Origin: Burkholderiales bacterium | Lineage (GTDB): Bacteria; Pseudomonadota; Gammaproteobacteria; Burkholderiales; Usitatibacteraceae | Length of the DNA stretch: 17,618 nucleotides | Reading direction: 5' to 3' | Assembly: GCA_025936275.1 (NCBI GenBank) | Contig: JAICTR010000012.1 | Coordinates: 1 to 17,618 of the forward strand | The notes under the pieces: model-generated | Seen by the model: the letters and a program-made list of their open reading frames with translations, nothing else | Told to the model about the DNA's origin: nothing | The model's database searches: none | Position numbers and translations under genes: made by a program | In this document: positions 1 through 7,104 of the stretch, one piece after another | How positions within the stretch are numbered: position 1 is the stretch's first letter | Layout: each line of letters starts with the position of its first letter

Positions 1-1
1 C

Positions 2-103
2 GATGCCTCGCCGTGGTTTCCGGGCGCGCGGCTGTACCGGCAGGCTACCGACGGCGACTGGGGTTCGGCGCTCGCGCGCCTCGCCGCGGAGCTCGCCGCC
101 TGA
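2..103 (+). CDS. C-terminal fragment of a probable TPR-type glycosyltransferase
   Basis: The reading frame is open from the left edge and closes with TGA at 101-103, giving 33 residues of a C-terminus; the start lies outside the window. The visible tail has a Ser-Pro-Trp-Phe-Pro motif, then Arg-Leu-Tyr-Arg-Gln, then Gly-Asp-Trp and a helical Leu/Ala-rich end. This pattern (SPW[YF]P..RL[FY]RQ...DW) is familiar from the C-termini of tetratricopeptide proteins with a glycosyltransferase domain of the GT9 / O-GlcNAc-transferase-like kind. The gene converges on nlpD with only two bases between the stop codons. With so little sequence the family call is tentative, although the frame and stop are clear. 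Confidence 0.5.
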   Translation, partial: DASPWFPGARLYRQATDGDWGSALARLAAELAA

Positions 104-105
104 GG

Positions 106-1089
106 CTACATCGGCGGCAGGTACCTCGCGGGATCCACGGGCTTGCCGTGGCGGCGGATCTCGAAGTGCAGCTCCACGCGGTCGGCGTCGGTCGAGCCCA
201 TCTCGGCGATCTTCTCGCCCTTGCGCACTTCCTGCTGCTCCTTCACCAGGATCGCATCGTTGTGCGCGTAGGCCGAGAGCCACGTGTCGTTGTGGCGGAT
301 GATGACGAGCTTGCCGTAGCCGCGCAGTCCCGCATCCGCGTAGATCACGCGCCCGCTCGCCGCGGCGAGGACCGGCGCGCCCTTCTTGCCCGCGATGTCG
401 ATGCCCTTCGTCGATTCGCTGAACGGGGCGATGACCTTGCCCTTCACCGGCCACATCCAGTCGATGTCCTCCTTCTGCGTGCCGGACTTCGCGGGCTCGG
501 TCGGCGCAGCCGGCGGGACGCCCGACGGCTGCGGCGCCTCGGTGCTCGCGTTGGGCGCCGCGGGAAGCTCCGGCACCGAGAAATCGGCCATCGCCTTCTC
601 CGAGTACGGCGCCTTCATGCCGCGCGGTTCGACCTTCAGCGTGGGCGTATTCGAGAGCGGCCGCGCCTCGATCGGCGGACCGGCCGAAACGAGCGGTGTC
701 GCGATCGGCGTGCCGGGCGCGGGCACCGGGCTCGCGCGGGGGGGCGCCGCGCCCGAGGCGGTGGGCGGCGTGCCGGTTCCGGCCATCGCGGGCGGCGGCG
801 CGAGGACCAGCACCTGGCCCACGTGGATCTGCGCCGGATTGGTGATGCCGTTCCACGCGGCGAGCTCGCGGTAATCGAGGCCGTACTGCAGTGCGATGCT
901 CACCAGCGTGTCGCCGCGCTTCACGGTGTGGGTCGGCAGCGGCTTTTCCGCGCGCGCGGGCGGCTCCGGCACCTCGGTCGGCGCGGGGATCGCCGACGGC
1001 GGCGGGCCGCGATCGACCACGGGCGCGGGGCGCGGCGCGGCGCAGCCGGCGAGCACGAGCGCGAGCACGAGCGCGGCGACGCGCGTCAT
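106..1089 (-). CDS. nlpD: NlpD-like lipoprotein: LysM plus degenerate LytM (M23) domain
   Basis: This 327-residue outer-membrane lipoprotein would bind peptidoglycan and, as in the NlpD/EnvC family, probably activates cell-wall amidases at division. The N-terminus is a lipoprotein signal with lipobox Leu-Ala-Gly-Cys at residues 13-16 (lipidated Cys16). A LysM domain spans about 54-97. A Pro/Ala/Thr-rich linker follows (about 98-205). The C-terminal LytM/M23 domain spans about 213-324 and ends in the NlpD-type sequence RYLPP. The first zinc histidine of active M23 enzymes is replaced by Lys228 (KGID), and the HxH motif reads Leu-His-Phe-Glu (His308), so the domain looks catalytically dead, as in E. 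coli NlpD. The start at 1089 is chosen because its ATG overlaps the pcm stop (ATGA, 1086-1089) and gives a proper lipoprotein signal. A longer open frame upstream is only antisense-like read-through across pcm. rpoS, the usual next gene, is absent. Confidence 0.93.
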   Translation of the reverse strand: MTRVAALVLALVLAGCAAPRPAPVVDRGPPPSAIPAPTEVPEPPARAEKPLPTHTVKRGDTLVSIALQYGLDYRELAAWNGITNPAQIHVGQVLVLAPPPAMAGTGTPPTASGAAPPRASPVPAPGTPIATPLVSAGPPIEARPLSNTPTLKVEPRGMKAPYSEKAMADFSVPELPAAPNASTEAPQPSGVPPAAPTEPAKSGTQKEDIDWMWPVKGKVIAPFSESTKGIDIAGKKGAPVLAAASGRVIYADAGLRGYGKLVIIRHNDTWLSAYAHNDAILVKEQQEVRKGEKIAEMGSTDADRVELHFEIRRHGKPVDPARYLPPM

Positions 1090-1748
1090 GCGAGTCCCGG
1101 GAGCAACGGCACGAAGCGCACCGCGTCGCGCTTCTGCTCGACGAATCCGCTTTCCTTGCGGTCCACCACGTAGAGCCACTGGTCCTCCGTCCCGACGGGC
1201 AGCACCATGCGTCCGCCCACGGCGAGCTGCTGCTTGAGCGCTTCCGGCACGTGGGTGGCGGAGGCGGCCATCAGGATGCCATCGTACGGTCCGCCATCGG
1301 CATATCCCGCATGCCCATCCGCGTGCTTGTAGCGGATGTTGTAGAAGCGCAGGTCGCGCAAGTGCCGGCGCGCCTTGTCCATGAGCGCCGCGATCCGCTC
1401 CACGGTGTACACCTCCTTCGCGAGGCGCGCGAGGATCGCGGTCTGGTAGCCGCAGCCGGTGCCGATCTCGAGCACCTTGGCCGGCTGGCCCTCGAAGAGC
1501 AGCTGCGTCATGTGCGCGACGATCGTCGGGCTGGAAATCGTCTGCCCGTGGCCGATCGGCAGCGCCACGTCCTCGTAGGCGCGCGAGGCGATCCCCTCCT
1601 CCACGAAATGATGGCGCGGGATCTCGAGCATCGCGCCGAGCACGCGCTCGTCCGTGATGCCGTCCCGTCGCAGCGCTTCCACCATGCGCAGGCGCGTCCG
1701 GTCCGAGGTCATGCCGATGCCGGAGAGGGGAGTCCCGGCGCCGCTCAT
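1086..1748 (-). CDS. pcm: Protein-L-isoaspartate O-methyltransferase
   Basis: This 220-residue cytosolic enzyme transfers a methyl group from S-adenosylmethionine to L-isoaspartyl residues of aged proteins and so starts their repair. The SAM-binding motif I (VLEIGTGCGYQTA) is at residues 92-104. The substrate-side motif GHGQTISSP, with the active-site serine, is at 66-74. The C-terminal part carries GGRMVLPVG, typical of the family. The length is normal for bacterial Pcm (about 205-220). The ATG at 1748 overlaps the surE stop by four bases (ATGA), which suggests translational coupling. An internal ATG at 1712 (residue 13) is an alternative start. Neither start has a strong Shine-Dalgarno sequence. 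The gene lies between surE and nlpD, the standard arrangement in beta- and gammaproteobacteria. Confidence 0.95.
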   Translation of the reverse strand: MSGAGTPLSGIGMTSDRTRLRMVEALRRDGITDERVLGAMLEIPRHHFVEEGIASRAYEDVALPIGHGQTISSPTIVAHMTQLLFEGQPAKVLEIGTGCGYQTAILARLAKEVYTVERIAALMDKARRHLRDLRFYNIRYKHADGHAGYADGGPYDGILMAASATHVPEALKQQLAVGGRMVLPVGTEDQWLYVVDRKESGFVEQKRDAVRFVPLLPGLA

Positions 1749-2488
1749 TGCGCGAGCCATCCGGAGACGAGCGGGATCTGGCTGCCGTGCGTGAGGTCGA
1801 CCTGCAGCGGCGTGATGGAGACCGCGCCGCGCTCGAGCGCGTTGAAGTCGGTCCCCGGGCCCGCTTCGCGCGCCGGGCCCGCGGCACCGACCCAGTACAC
1901 CGTCTCGCCGCGCGGATTCTTGCCGGGCACCACCGCCTGCGCCTTGTGGCGCCGCCCGAGCCGCGTCACCTCCATCCCCGTGAGATCGCCGTACGGGACG
2001 TCGGGCACGTTCACGTTGAGCAGCACCGGCGCACCGAAGGGCGCGCGCGCGCAGCGCTCGACCAGCTCGCGCGCGACGCGCGCCGCGGTCGCGAAGTGGC
2101 GGAACTCCTTGCCCACCAGCGACACGGCGATCGAGGGAATGCCGAGGAGGTAGCCCTCGGTCGCCGCGGCGACGGTACCCGAATAGAGCGTGTCGTCGCC
2201 CATGTTCGATCCGGAATTGATGCCCGAGACGATCACGTCGGGCTCGAAGTCGAGCAGGCCCGTCACCGCCATGTGCACGCAATCGGTGGGCGTGCCGTTC
2301 ACGTAGAGGAATCCGTTGGGCGCGCGGCTGAGCATCAGGGGACGGTCGAGCGTGAGCGAGTTGGAAGCGCCGCTGCGGTCGCGCTCCGGAGCCACCACGG
2401 TCACCGAGCCGATCGCCCCCAGTCCCTCGGCGAGCGCGGCGAGTCCGGGGGCGAAGTAGCCGTCGTCGTTCGAAAGGAGGATCCGCAT
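1745..2488 (-). CDS. surE: 5'/3'-nucleotidase SurE
   Basis: SurE is a metal-dependent phosphatase acting on nucleoside 5'- and 3'-monophosphates and short polyphosphate, linked to stationary-phase survival. The protein is 247 residues and starts with the family hallmark MRILLSNDDG. The metal ligands can be placed at Asp8, Asp9, Ser39 (RDRSGASNSL) and Asn91 (SGINSGSN). NGTPTDCV at about 64-71 and the GDDTLYSGTV segment at about 97-106 are also typical. The start is fixed by the conserved N-terminus. No Shine-Dalgarno sequence lies in the few bases before the ATG; instead a perfect TATAAT ends eight bases upstream, so the mRNA may be leaderless. It heads the surE-pcm-nlpD unit and overlaps pcm by four bases. 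Confidence 0.96.
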   Translation of the reverse strand: MRILLSNDDGYFAPGLAALAEGLGAIGSVTVVAPERDRSGASNSLTLDRPLMLSRAPNGFLYVNGTPTDCVHMAVTGLLDFEPDVIVSGINSGSNMGDDTLYSGTVAAATEGYLLGIPSIAVSLVGKEFRHFATAARVARELVERCARAPFGAPVLLNVNVPDVPYGDLTGMEVTRLGRRHKAQAVVPGKNPRGETVYWVGAAGPAREAGPGTDFNALERGAVSITPLQVDLTHGSQIPLVSGWLAQ

Positions 2489-2496
2489 TCGGAAAA

Positions 2497-2502
2497 ATTA
2501 TA
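2497..2502 (-). promoter_or_regulatory. Candidate -10 box of the surE-pcm-nlpD promoter
   Basis: The minus strand reads TATAAT, then eight bases (TTTTCCGA), then the surE ATG. This is a perfect sigma-70 type -10 in a GC-rich background. No good -35 sits 16-18 bases further upstream; the hexamer at 17-base spacing is CCGGTC. The expected transcription start, about seven bases after the box, falls on or beside the ATG, implying a leaderless or near-leaderless transcript. Confidence 0.55.
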
Positions 2503-2540
2503 CCGTGCAGGCCGCTCGAGACCGGCCGGATGGCACGCTT

Positions 2541-2546
2541 TAGAAT
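2541..2546 (+). promoter_or_regulatory. Candidate -10 box for the acyl-CoA dehydrogenase gene
   Basis: TAGAAT (five of six matches to TATAAT) ends eight bases before the ATG at 2555. The hexamer GAGACC at 2518-2523, with 17-base spacing, matches only the GAC core of a -35. A GGAAG at 2548-2552 resembles a Shine-Dalgarno sequence but lies only two bases from the ATG. The promoter is divergent to that of surE within a 66-bp intergenic region. Confidence 0.35.
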
Positions 2547-2554
2547 CGGAAGCC

Positions 2555-3751
2555 ATGGACTTCGCCCTTTCCCCCGAGCTGCGCCGCGCGCGCGATCGCT
2601 TCCGCGCTTTCGCGCGCGAGCAGGTGCTGCCCTACGACACCACGCCCGAATCGTTCGACGAGCACGACAACATCCGCGAGGACCTGCTGCAGGACCTGCG
2701 CGCGAAGGCGAAGGAAGCCGGCGTCTGGGCGCCGCAGATGCCGGTCGCCCGCGGCGGCCAGGGATTGCCGGTCACCGGCATGGCGGCTTGCTACGAGGAG
2801 CTCAACTACTCGCTCTTCGGCCCGGTGGTGTGCAACTGCGCGGCGCCCGACGACGGCAACATGATCCTCCTCGAGAAGGTCGCGACCGAGGCGCAGAAGG
2901 AGCGCTGGCTGCAGCCGATCGTGGAAGGACGCGTGCGCTCCGCCTTCGCGATGACCGAGCCGCATCCCGGCGCGGGCTCCGATCCTTCGATGATGCTCAC
3001 CACCGCCACGCGCCACGGCGATCGCTGGATCGTCGAGGGCCGCAAGTGGTTCATCACCGGGGCGGGCATCGCGCGGCATTTCATCCTCGTCGCGAAGACC
3101 TCGGACGACCCGCGCAAGGGTCTCACCGCGTTCCTCTTCGATGCCGGGCAGCCGGGCTGGCGCATCGTGCGCCGCATCCCGATCATGGGTCCCGAGGAGC
3201 ACGGCGGGCATTGCGAGCTGGAGTTCGACGGCCTCGAGATCGCCGACGAGAACCGGCTGATGGCCGTGGGCGATGGGCTCAAGGCGACGCAGATCCGCCT
3301 CGGCACCGCGCGCCTCACGCACTGCATGCGCTGGCTCGGGCTCGCGCGCCGCGCGCTCGACATCGCCGGCGACTACGTGGCCGAGCGCCATGCGCAGGGA
3401 GGGCGCCTCGCGGAGCGCGAGTCGGTGCAGATGAAGCTCGGCCATTGCGCGATGCAGCTGGAGATCGGGCGCCTCCTGGTGATGAAGGCCGCGTGGCTCC
3501 TCGATCGCGGCGACTACGCGCGGAAGGAGATCTCGATGGCGAAGGTACAGGTGGCGGACACGCTTCACCTGTGCGCCGACACCGCGATCCAGCTCTGCGG
3601 CGCGCGCGGCTACTCGAAGGACACGGTGCTCGAGTGGATCTACCGCTACGCGCGCCAGGCACGCCTCGTCGACGGCGCGACGGAGGTGCACCAGCAGGTG
3701 CTCGCGCGGCACTTCATGGACGAGCGCGGGGAGTTCTGGCGCTGGGGATGA
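2555..3751 (+). CDS. Acyl-CoA dehydrogenase, ACAD10/11-like (Asp at catalytic position)
   Basis: This 398-residue flavoprotein would oxidise an acyl-CoA to the 2,3-enoyl-CoA and pass electrons to electron-transfer flavoprotein. It has the complete family layout: N-terminal helical domain (about 1-125), FAD-contacting FAMTEP at 131-136 followed by GAGSDP, WFITGA at 165-170, and a C-terminal helical domain with CGARGYSKD before the active site. At the position that usually carries the catalytic glutamate (as in YEGT), this protein has Val-Asp373-Gly-Ala-Thr-Glu-Val-His. The DG..EVH form is shared with the ACAD10/ACAD11-type subfamily, so the substrate may be a longer, branched or hydroxylated acyl-CoA rather than a standard beta-oxidation intermediate. 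The chosen start gives the typical MDFALSPEL opening. The gene stands alone, divergent from surE and convergent with gcvP. Confidence 0.9.
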   Translation: MDFALSPELRRARDRFRAFAREQVLPYDTTPESFDEHDNIREDLLQDLRAKAKEAGVWAPQMPVARGGQGLPVTGMAACYEELNYSLFGPVVCNCAAPDDGNMILLEKVATEAQKERWLQPIVEGRVRSAFAMTEPHPGAGSDPSMMLTTATRHGDRWIVEGRKWFITGAGIARHFILVAKTSDDPRKGLTAFLFDAGQPGWRIVRRIPIMGPEEHGGHCELEFDGLEIADENRLMAVGDGLKATQIRLGTARLTHCMRWLGLARRALDIAGDYVAERHAQGGRLAERESVQMKLGHCAMQLEIGRLLVMKAAWLLDRGDYARKEISMAKVQVADTLHLCADTAIQLCGARGYSKDTVLEWIYRYARQARLVDGATEVHQQVLARHFMDERGEFWRWG

Positions 3752-3781
3752 CGGCGGCGAATGCGGGGGAAAGGCAGAGCA

Positions 3782-3801
3782 AACGCAAATGAACGCAGAT
3801 G
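3782..3801. repeat. Two tandem 10-bp repeats between convergent genes
   Basis: AACGCAAATG at 3782-3791 is followed directly by AACGCAGATG at 3792-3801, differing at one base. They lie in the 72-bp gap between the stop codons of the acyl-CoA dehydrogenase and gcvP genes. Similar AACGCAGATG runs occur in intergenic DNA of many proteobacteria (recollection, not checked here). No canonical terminator is visible in this gap; the only dyad is a weak, bulged stem of about seven pairs with a loop near 27 bases. Confidence 0.45.
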
Positions 3802-3823
3802 GGCCTTCCGAATTTCGCTTCCG

Positions 3824-6712
3824 TCAGCCCGCGTCGTAATCACTGAGCGGCGGGCAGGTGCAGAAAAGGTTGCGGTCGCCGTAGGCATTGTCCACGCGCG
3901 CGACCGGCGGCCAGTACTTGTCCTCGCGCAACGTGGGCAGCGGAAAGGCGGCGACCTCGCGCGAATAGCGATGACCCCATTCGCTCGCCGCGACCTTGGC
4001 GGCCGTGTGCGGCGCGTTCACCAGCGGATTGTCCTCGCGCGTCCAACGCCCCTCCTCCACCTCGCGGATCTCGCCGCGGATCGCGATCATCGCCTCGCAG
4101 AAGCGGTCGAGCTCGGCCTTCGACTCGCTCTCGGTGGGCTCGACCATCAGCGTGCCGGGCACCGGGAAGGAAAGCGTCGGCGCGTGGAAACCGTAATCCA
4201 TCAATCGCTTCGCCACGTCCTCCGCGCTGATGCCGGACGCATCGCGGAGCGGCCGCAGGTCGAGGATGCACTCGTGCGCGACCAGTCCGCGCGGCCCCGC
4301 GTAGAGCACCGGATAGTGCGGCGCGAGGCGCTTCGCGATGTAGTTGGCGTTGAGGATCGCGACCTCGCTCGCGGCGGTGAGGCCGGCCTCGCCCATCATC
4401 TCCATGTACATCCACGGGATCGGCAGGATCGAGGCGCTGCCGTAGGGCGCCGCGGAAATGGCGCCGACATTTTCGCCGGCGCGGCCCTTTCCGGGCAGGA
4501 AGGGCGCGAGGTGCGCGGCCACCGCCACCGGTCCCACGCCCGGGCCGCCGCCGCCGTGGGGAATGCAGAACGTCTTGTGCAGGTTGAGGTGCGAGACATC
4601 GCCGCCGAACTCGCCCGGCGCGCACAGGCCCACCATCGCGTTCATGTTCGCGCCGTCGATGTACACCTGCCCGCCGTGCCGGTGCACGATCTCGCACGCC
4701 GCGCGGATGCCCTCCTCGAACACGCCGTGGGTCGAGGGATAGGTCGCCATCAGCGCGGCGAGCCGCGCCGCGTGCCGTGAAGCCTTGCGCTCGAGGTCGG
4801 CCAGATCGACGTTGCCGCGCTCGTCGCAGTCCACCACGACCACTTGCAGGCCAGCCATGTGCGCGGACGCGGGGTTGGTGCCGTGGGCCGAGCTCGGGAT
4901 GAGGCATACGTCGCGTTGGGCCTCGCCGCGGCTCGCATGCCAGGCGCGGATCGCGAGGAGCCCCGCGTACTCGCCTTGCGAGCCGGCATTCGGCTGCACC
5001 GAGACCGCCGCATACCCGGTCGCCCGCGCGAGGCGCGCGCAGAGGTCGTCGATCAGCATGCGATAGCCGCGCCAGCGCTCGGGCGGCGCGAACGGGTGCA
5101 GGTGCGCGAACTCGTGCCAGCCGATCGGCGCCATCTCCGCGGCGGCGTTGAGCTTCATGGTGCACGAGCCCAGCGGGATCATCGAGCGGTCGAGCGCGAT
5201 GTCGCGCGCCGCGAGCCGGCGCAGGTAACGCATCATCTCCGTCTCGGAGCGATAACGGTGGAACACCGGGTGCTCGAGGCATGGGGAGCGTCGCTCGAGC
5301 GCACGCGGGATCCCGTCGACGGTCGCTTCGAACGCGTCGACGCTCATCGCCGCGGCGCGCTCGCTCCCGAACGCGCGCCAGATCGATTCCACGTCCGCCC
5401 GCCCGGTGGTCTCGTCGAGCGAGATGCCGATCCTGCCGCCGCCGATGCGGCGCAGGTCGATGCAGGCCTCCGCCGCGCGCGCGAGGATCGCATCGCCCGC
5501 GTCGCCGACCCCGACCACGATCGTGTCGAAGAACGCACGCGTCGCGAGGGTAAATCCGAGCCGTGCGAGGCCCGCGGCGAGGATCGCCGTGAAGCGATGC
5601 GTGCGACGCGCGATGCGCGCGAGCCCTTCGGGCCCGTGGTACACCGCGTACATCGAGGCGATCACCGCCGGCAGGACCTGCGCGGTGCAGATGTTCGAGG
5701 TCGCCTTCTCGCGCCGGATGTGCTGCTCGCGGGTTTGCAGCGCAAGGCGCAGCGCGGGCCGGCCCTCGGCATCGATCGTGACGCCGACCAGGCGGCCCGG
5801 AAGCTGGCGCTTGAGCGCATCGCGCACCGCGAGGTAGCCGGCATGGGGACCGCCGAATCCCATCGGCATCCCGAAGCGCTGCGTCGAGCCCGCCGCGACA
5901 TCGGCGCCCCATTCGCCGGGCGGTGCGAGCATCGCGAGCGCAAGGAGGTCGGCGGCCGCGATGAGGTACGCGCCGCGCGCGTGCAGCGCCTGCGCGAGCG
6001 GCGCGAAATCGCGCACCTCGCCGTCGACGCCGGGATACTGCACGATCGCCGCGAATGCATCGAGCGCGGCAAGCTCGCCCGCCGGCGCCACCCGCAGCTC
6101 GATATCGAGCGGCGCGGCGCGCGTGCGCAGCACCGCCAGCGTCTGCGGCAACACGTCGTCGGCGACCGCGACGATCCGCGAAGGCAGGCTGCATGCGCGC
6201 CGGCAGAGCGTCATCGCCTCGGCGAGCGCCGTCGCCTCGTCGAGCATCGAGGCATTCGCCACCGGAAGCGCGGTGAGCTCCGCGACCATGGTCTGGAAGT
6301 TGAGCAGCGCCTCGAGCCTTCCCTGCGAGATCTCCGCCTGGTACGGCGTGTACGCCGTATACCAGCCCGGATTCTCGAGCACGTTGCGCAGGATCACCGC
6401 CGGCGTCCAGGTGCCGTAGTAGCCCTGGCCGATGCACGACTTGAAGACCCGGTTCTCGAGCGCAACGGCGCGCAGGCGTGAGAGCGCCACGCCCTCGCTC
6501 GCCGGTTCGCCGAGTCCCATGGGACCGCGTCGGCGGATGCCCGGAGGAATCACCGCGTCGATGAGCGTGGCGCGATCGGCGAAGCCGAGAAGCGCGAGCA
6601 TCGCCGCCTGCTCTTCCTCGTCCGGGCCGATGTGGCGTCGGCGAAACGCCGCGTGATCCTCGAGCGCGGCGAGGCCCTCGTGCGGCGCGGCTTGCAACGG
6701 CGTGTCCGGCAT
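3824..6712 (-). CDS. gcvP: Glycine dehydrogenase (decarboxylating), P-protein
   Basis: The P-protein uses pyridoxal phosphate to decarboxylate glycine and transfers the aminomethyl group to the lipoyl arm of GcvH. The 962-residue length is normal for the fused, single-chain form. The N-terminus has the family motif RRHIGP. The PLP-binding lysine is Lys713 in the segment HLNLHKTFCIPHGGGGPG, with the glycine-rich loop just after it. FVGV-like repeats of the two transaminase-fold halves and the C-terminal segment REDKYWPPVARVDNAYGDRNL are typical. The ATG at 6712 is eleven bases after the gcvH stop (TGA ends at 6724). It is the last gene of gcvT-gcvH-gcvP and should be under the glycine riboswitch at 8225-8452. 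Confidence 0.97.
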   Translation of the reverse strand: MPDTPLQAAPHEGLAALEDHAAFRRRHIGPDEEEQAAMLALLGFADRATLIDAVIPPGIRRRGPMGLGEPASEGVALSRLRAVALENRVFKSCIGQGYYGTWTPAVILRNVLENPGWYTAYTPYQAEISQGRLEALLNFQTMVAELTALPVANASMLDEATALAEAMTLCRRACSLPSRIVAVADDVLPQTLAVLRTRAAPLDIELRVAPAGELAALDAFAAIVQYPGVDGEVRDFAPLAQALHARGAYLIAAADLLALAMLAPPGEWGADVAAGSTQRFGMPMGFGGPHAGYLAVRDALKRQLPGRLVGVTIDAEGRPALRLALQTREQHIRREKATSNICTAQVLPAVIASMYAVYHGPEGLARIARRTHRFTAILAAGLARLGFTLATRAFFDTIVVGVGDAGDAILARAAEACIDLRRIGGGRIGISLDETTGRADVESIWRAFGSERAAAMSVDAFEATVDGIPRALERRSPCLEHPVFHRYRSETEMMRYLRRLAARDIALDRSMIPLGSCTMKLNAAAEMAPIGWHEFAHLHPFAPPERWRGYRMLIDDLCARLARATGYAAVSVQPNAGSQGEYAGLLAIRAWHASRGEAQRDVCLIPSSAHGTNPASAHMAGLQVVVVDCDERGNVDLADLERKASRHAARLAALMATYPSTHGVFEEGIRAACEIVHRHGGQVYIDGANMNAMVGLCAPGEFGGDVSHLNLHKTFCIPHGGGGPGVGPVAVAAHLAPFLPGKGRAGENVGAISAAPYGSASILPIPWMYMEMMGEAGLTAASEVAILNANYIAKRLAPHYPVLYAGPRGLVAHECILDLRPLRDASGISAEDVAKRLMDYGFHAPTLSFPVPGTLMVEPTESESKAELDRFCEAMIAIRGEIREVEEGRWTREDNPLVNAPHTAAKVAASEWGHRYSREVAAFPLPTLREDKYWPPVARVDNAYGDRNLFCTCPPLSDYDAG

Positions 6713-6723
6713 CTCGCCGCCCC

Positions 6724-7104
6724 TCAGGAGGAGGCCGCCTTGCGGTAGCCCTCCGCATCGAGCAAGCGCTCGACCTGCGAAGGATCGTCGGGCCGCAGGC
6801 GGTAGATCCAGGCGCCGAACGCATCGGCGTTCACGCGTTCCGGTGAAGTCGAAAGCTCCGCATTGGCCGCGACGATCTCGCCCGCGACCGGCGCGTAGAT
6901 GTCCGATGCCGCCTTCACAGATTCGACCACGCCCACCGCCTCGCCCGCCTTCACCTTGCGGCCGGGCTGCGGCGGCTCGACGAACACGATGTCGCCCAGC
7001 TCGCCTTGCGCGTGGTCGGTGATGCCGATGGCCACCGTGCCGTCCGCCTCGCGGCGCACCCACTCGTGGGATTCGGTGTAGCGCAGGTCCTGCGGAAGTT
7101 TCAT
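6724..7104 (-). CDS. gcvH: Glycine cleavage system H-protein (lipoyl carrier)
   Basis: GcvH is the mobile carrier of the system. A lipoyl group on a single lysine takes the aminomethyl moiety from GcvP, presents it to GcvT and is then reoxidised by dihydrolipoamide dehydrogenase. The protein is 126 residues, the usual size. The lipoylation motif ESVKAASDIYAP places the modified lysine at Lys64. The N-terminal segment Y-T-E-S-H-E-W-V (residues 9-16) is also a hallmark. Its ATG overlaps the gcvT stop as ATGA (7101-7104). The gene for the L-protein (lpd) and the lipoate ligase/synthase genes are not in the window. Confidence 0.97.
   Translation of the reverse strand: MKLPQDLRYTESHEWVRREADGTVAIGITDHAQGELGDIVFVEPPQPGRKVKAGEAVGVVESVKAASDIYAPVAGEIVAANAELSTSPERVNADAFGAWIYRLRPDDPSQVERLLDAEGYRKAASS

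Noticed and set aside
106..1887. 593-residue frame that fuses upstream sequence to NlpD
   Set aside because: The extra N-terminal part lies out of frame across pcm and surE. The lipoprotein signal at 1089 and the ATGA junction give the real start.
4844..6481. 545-residue open frame on the + strand opposite gcvP
   Set aside because: Antisense shadow; gcvP is certain from its PLP lysine and length, and this frame shows no recognisable family.
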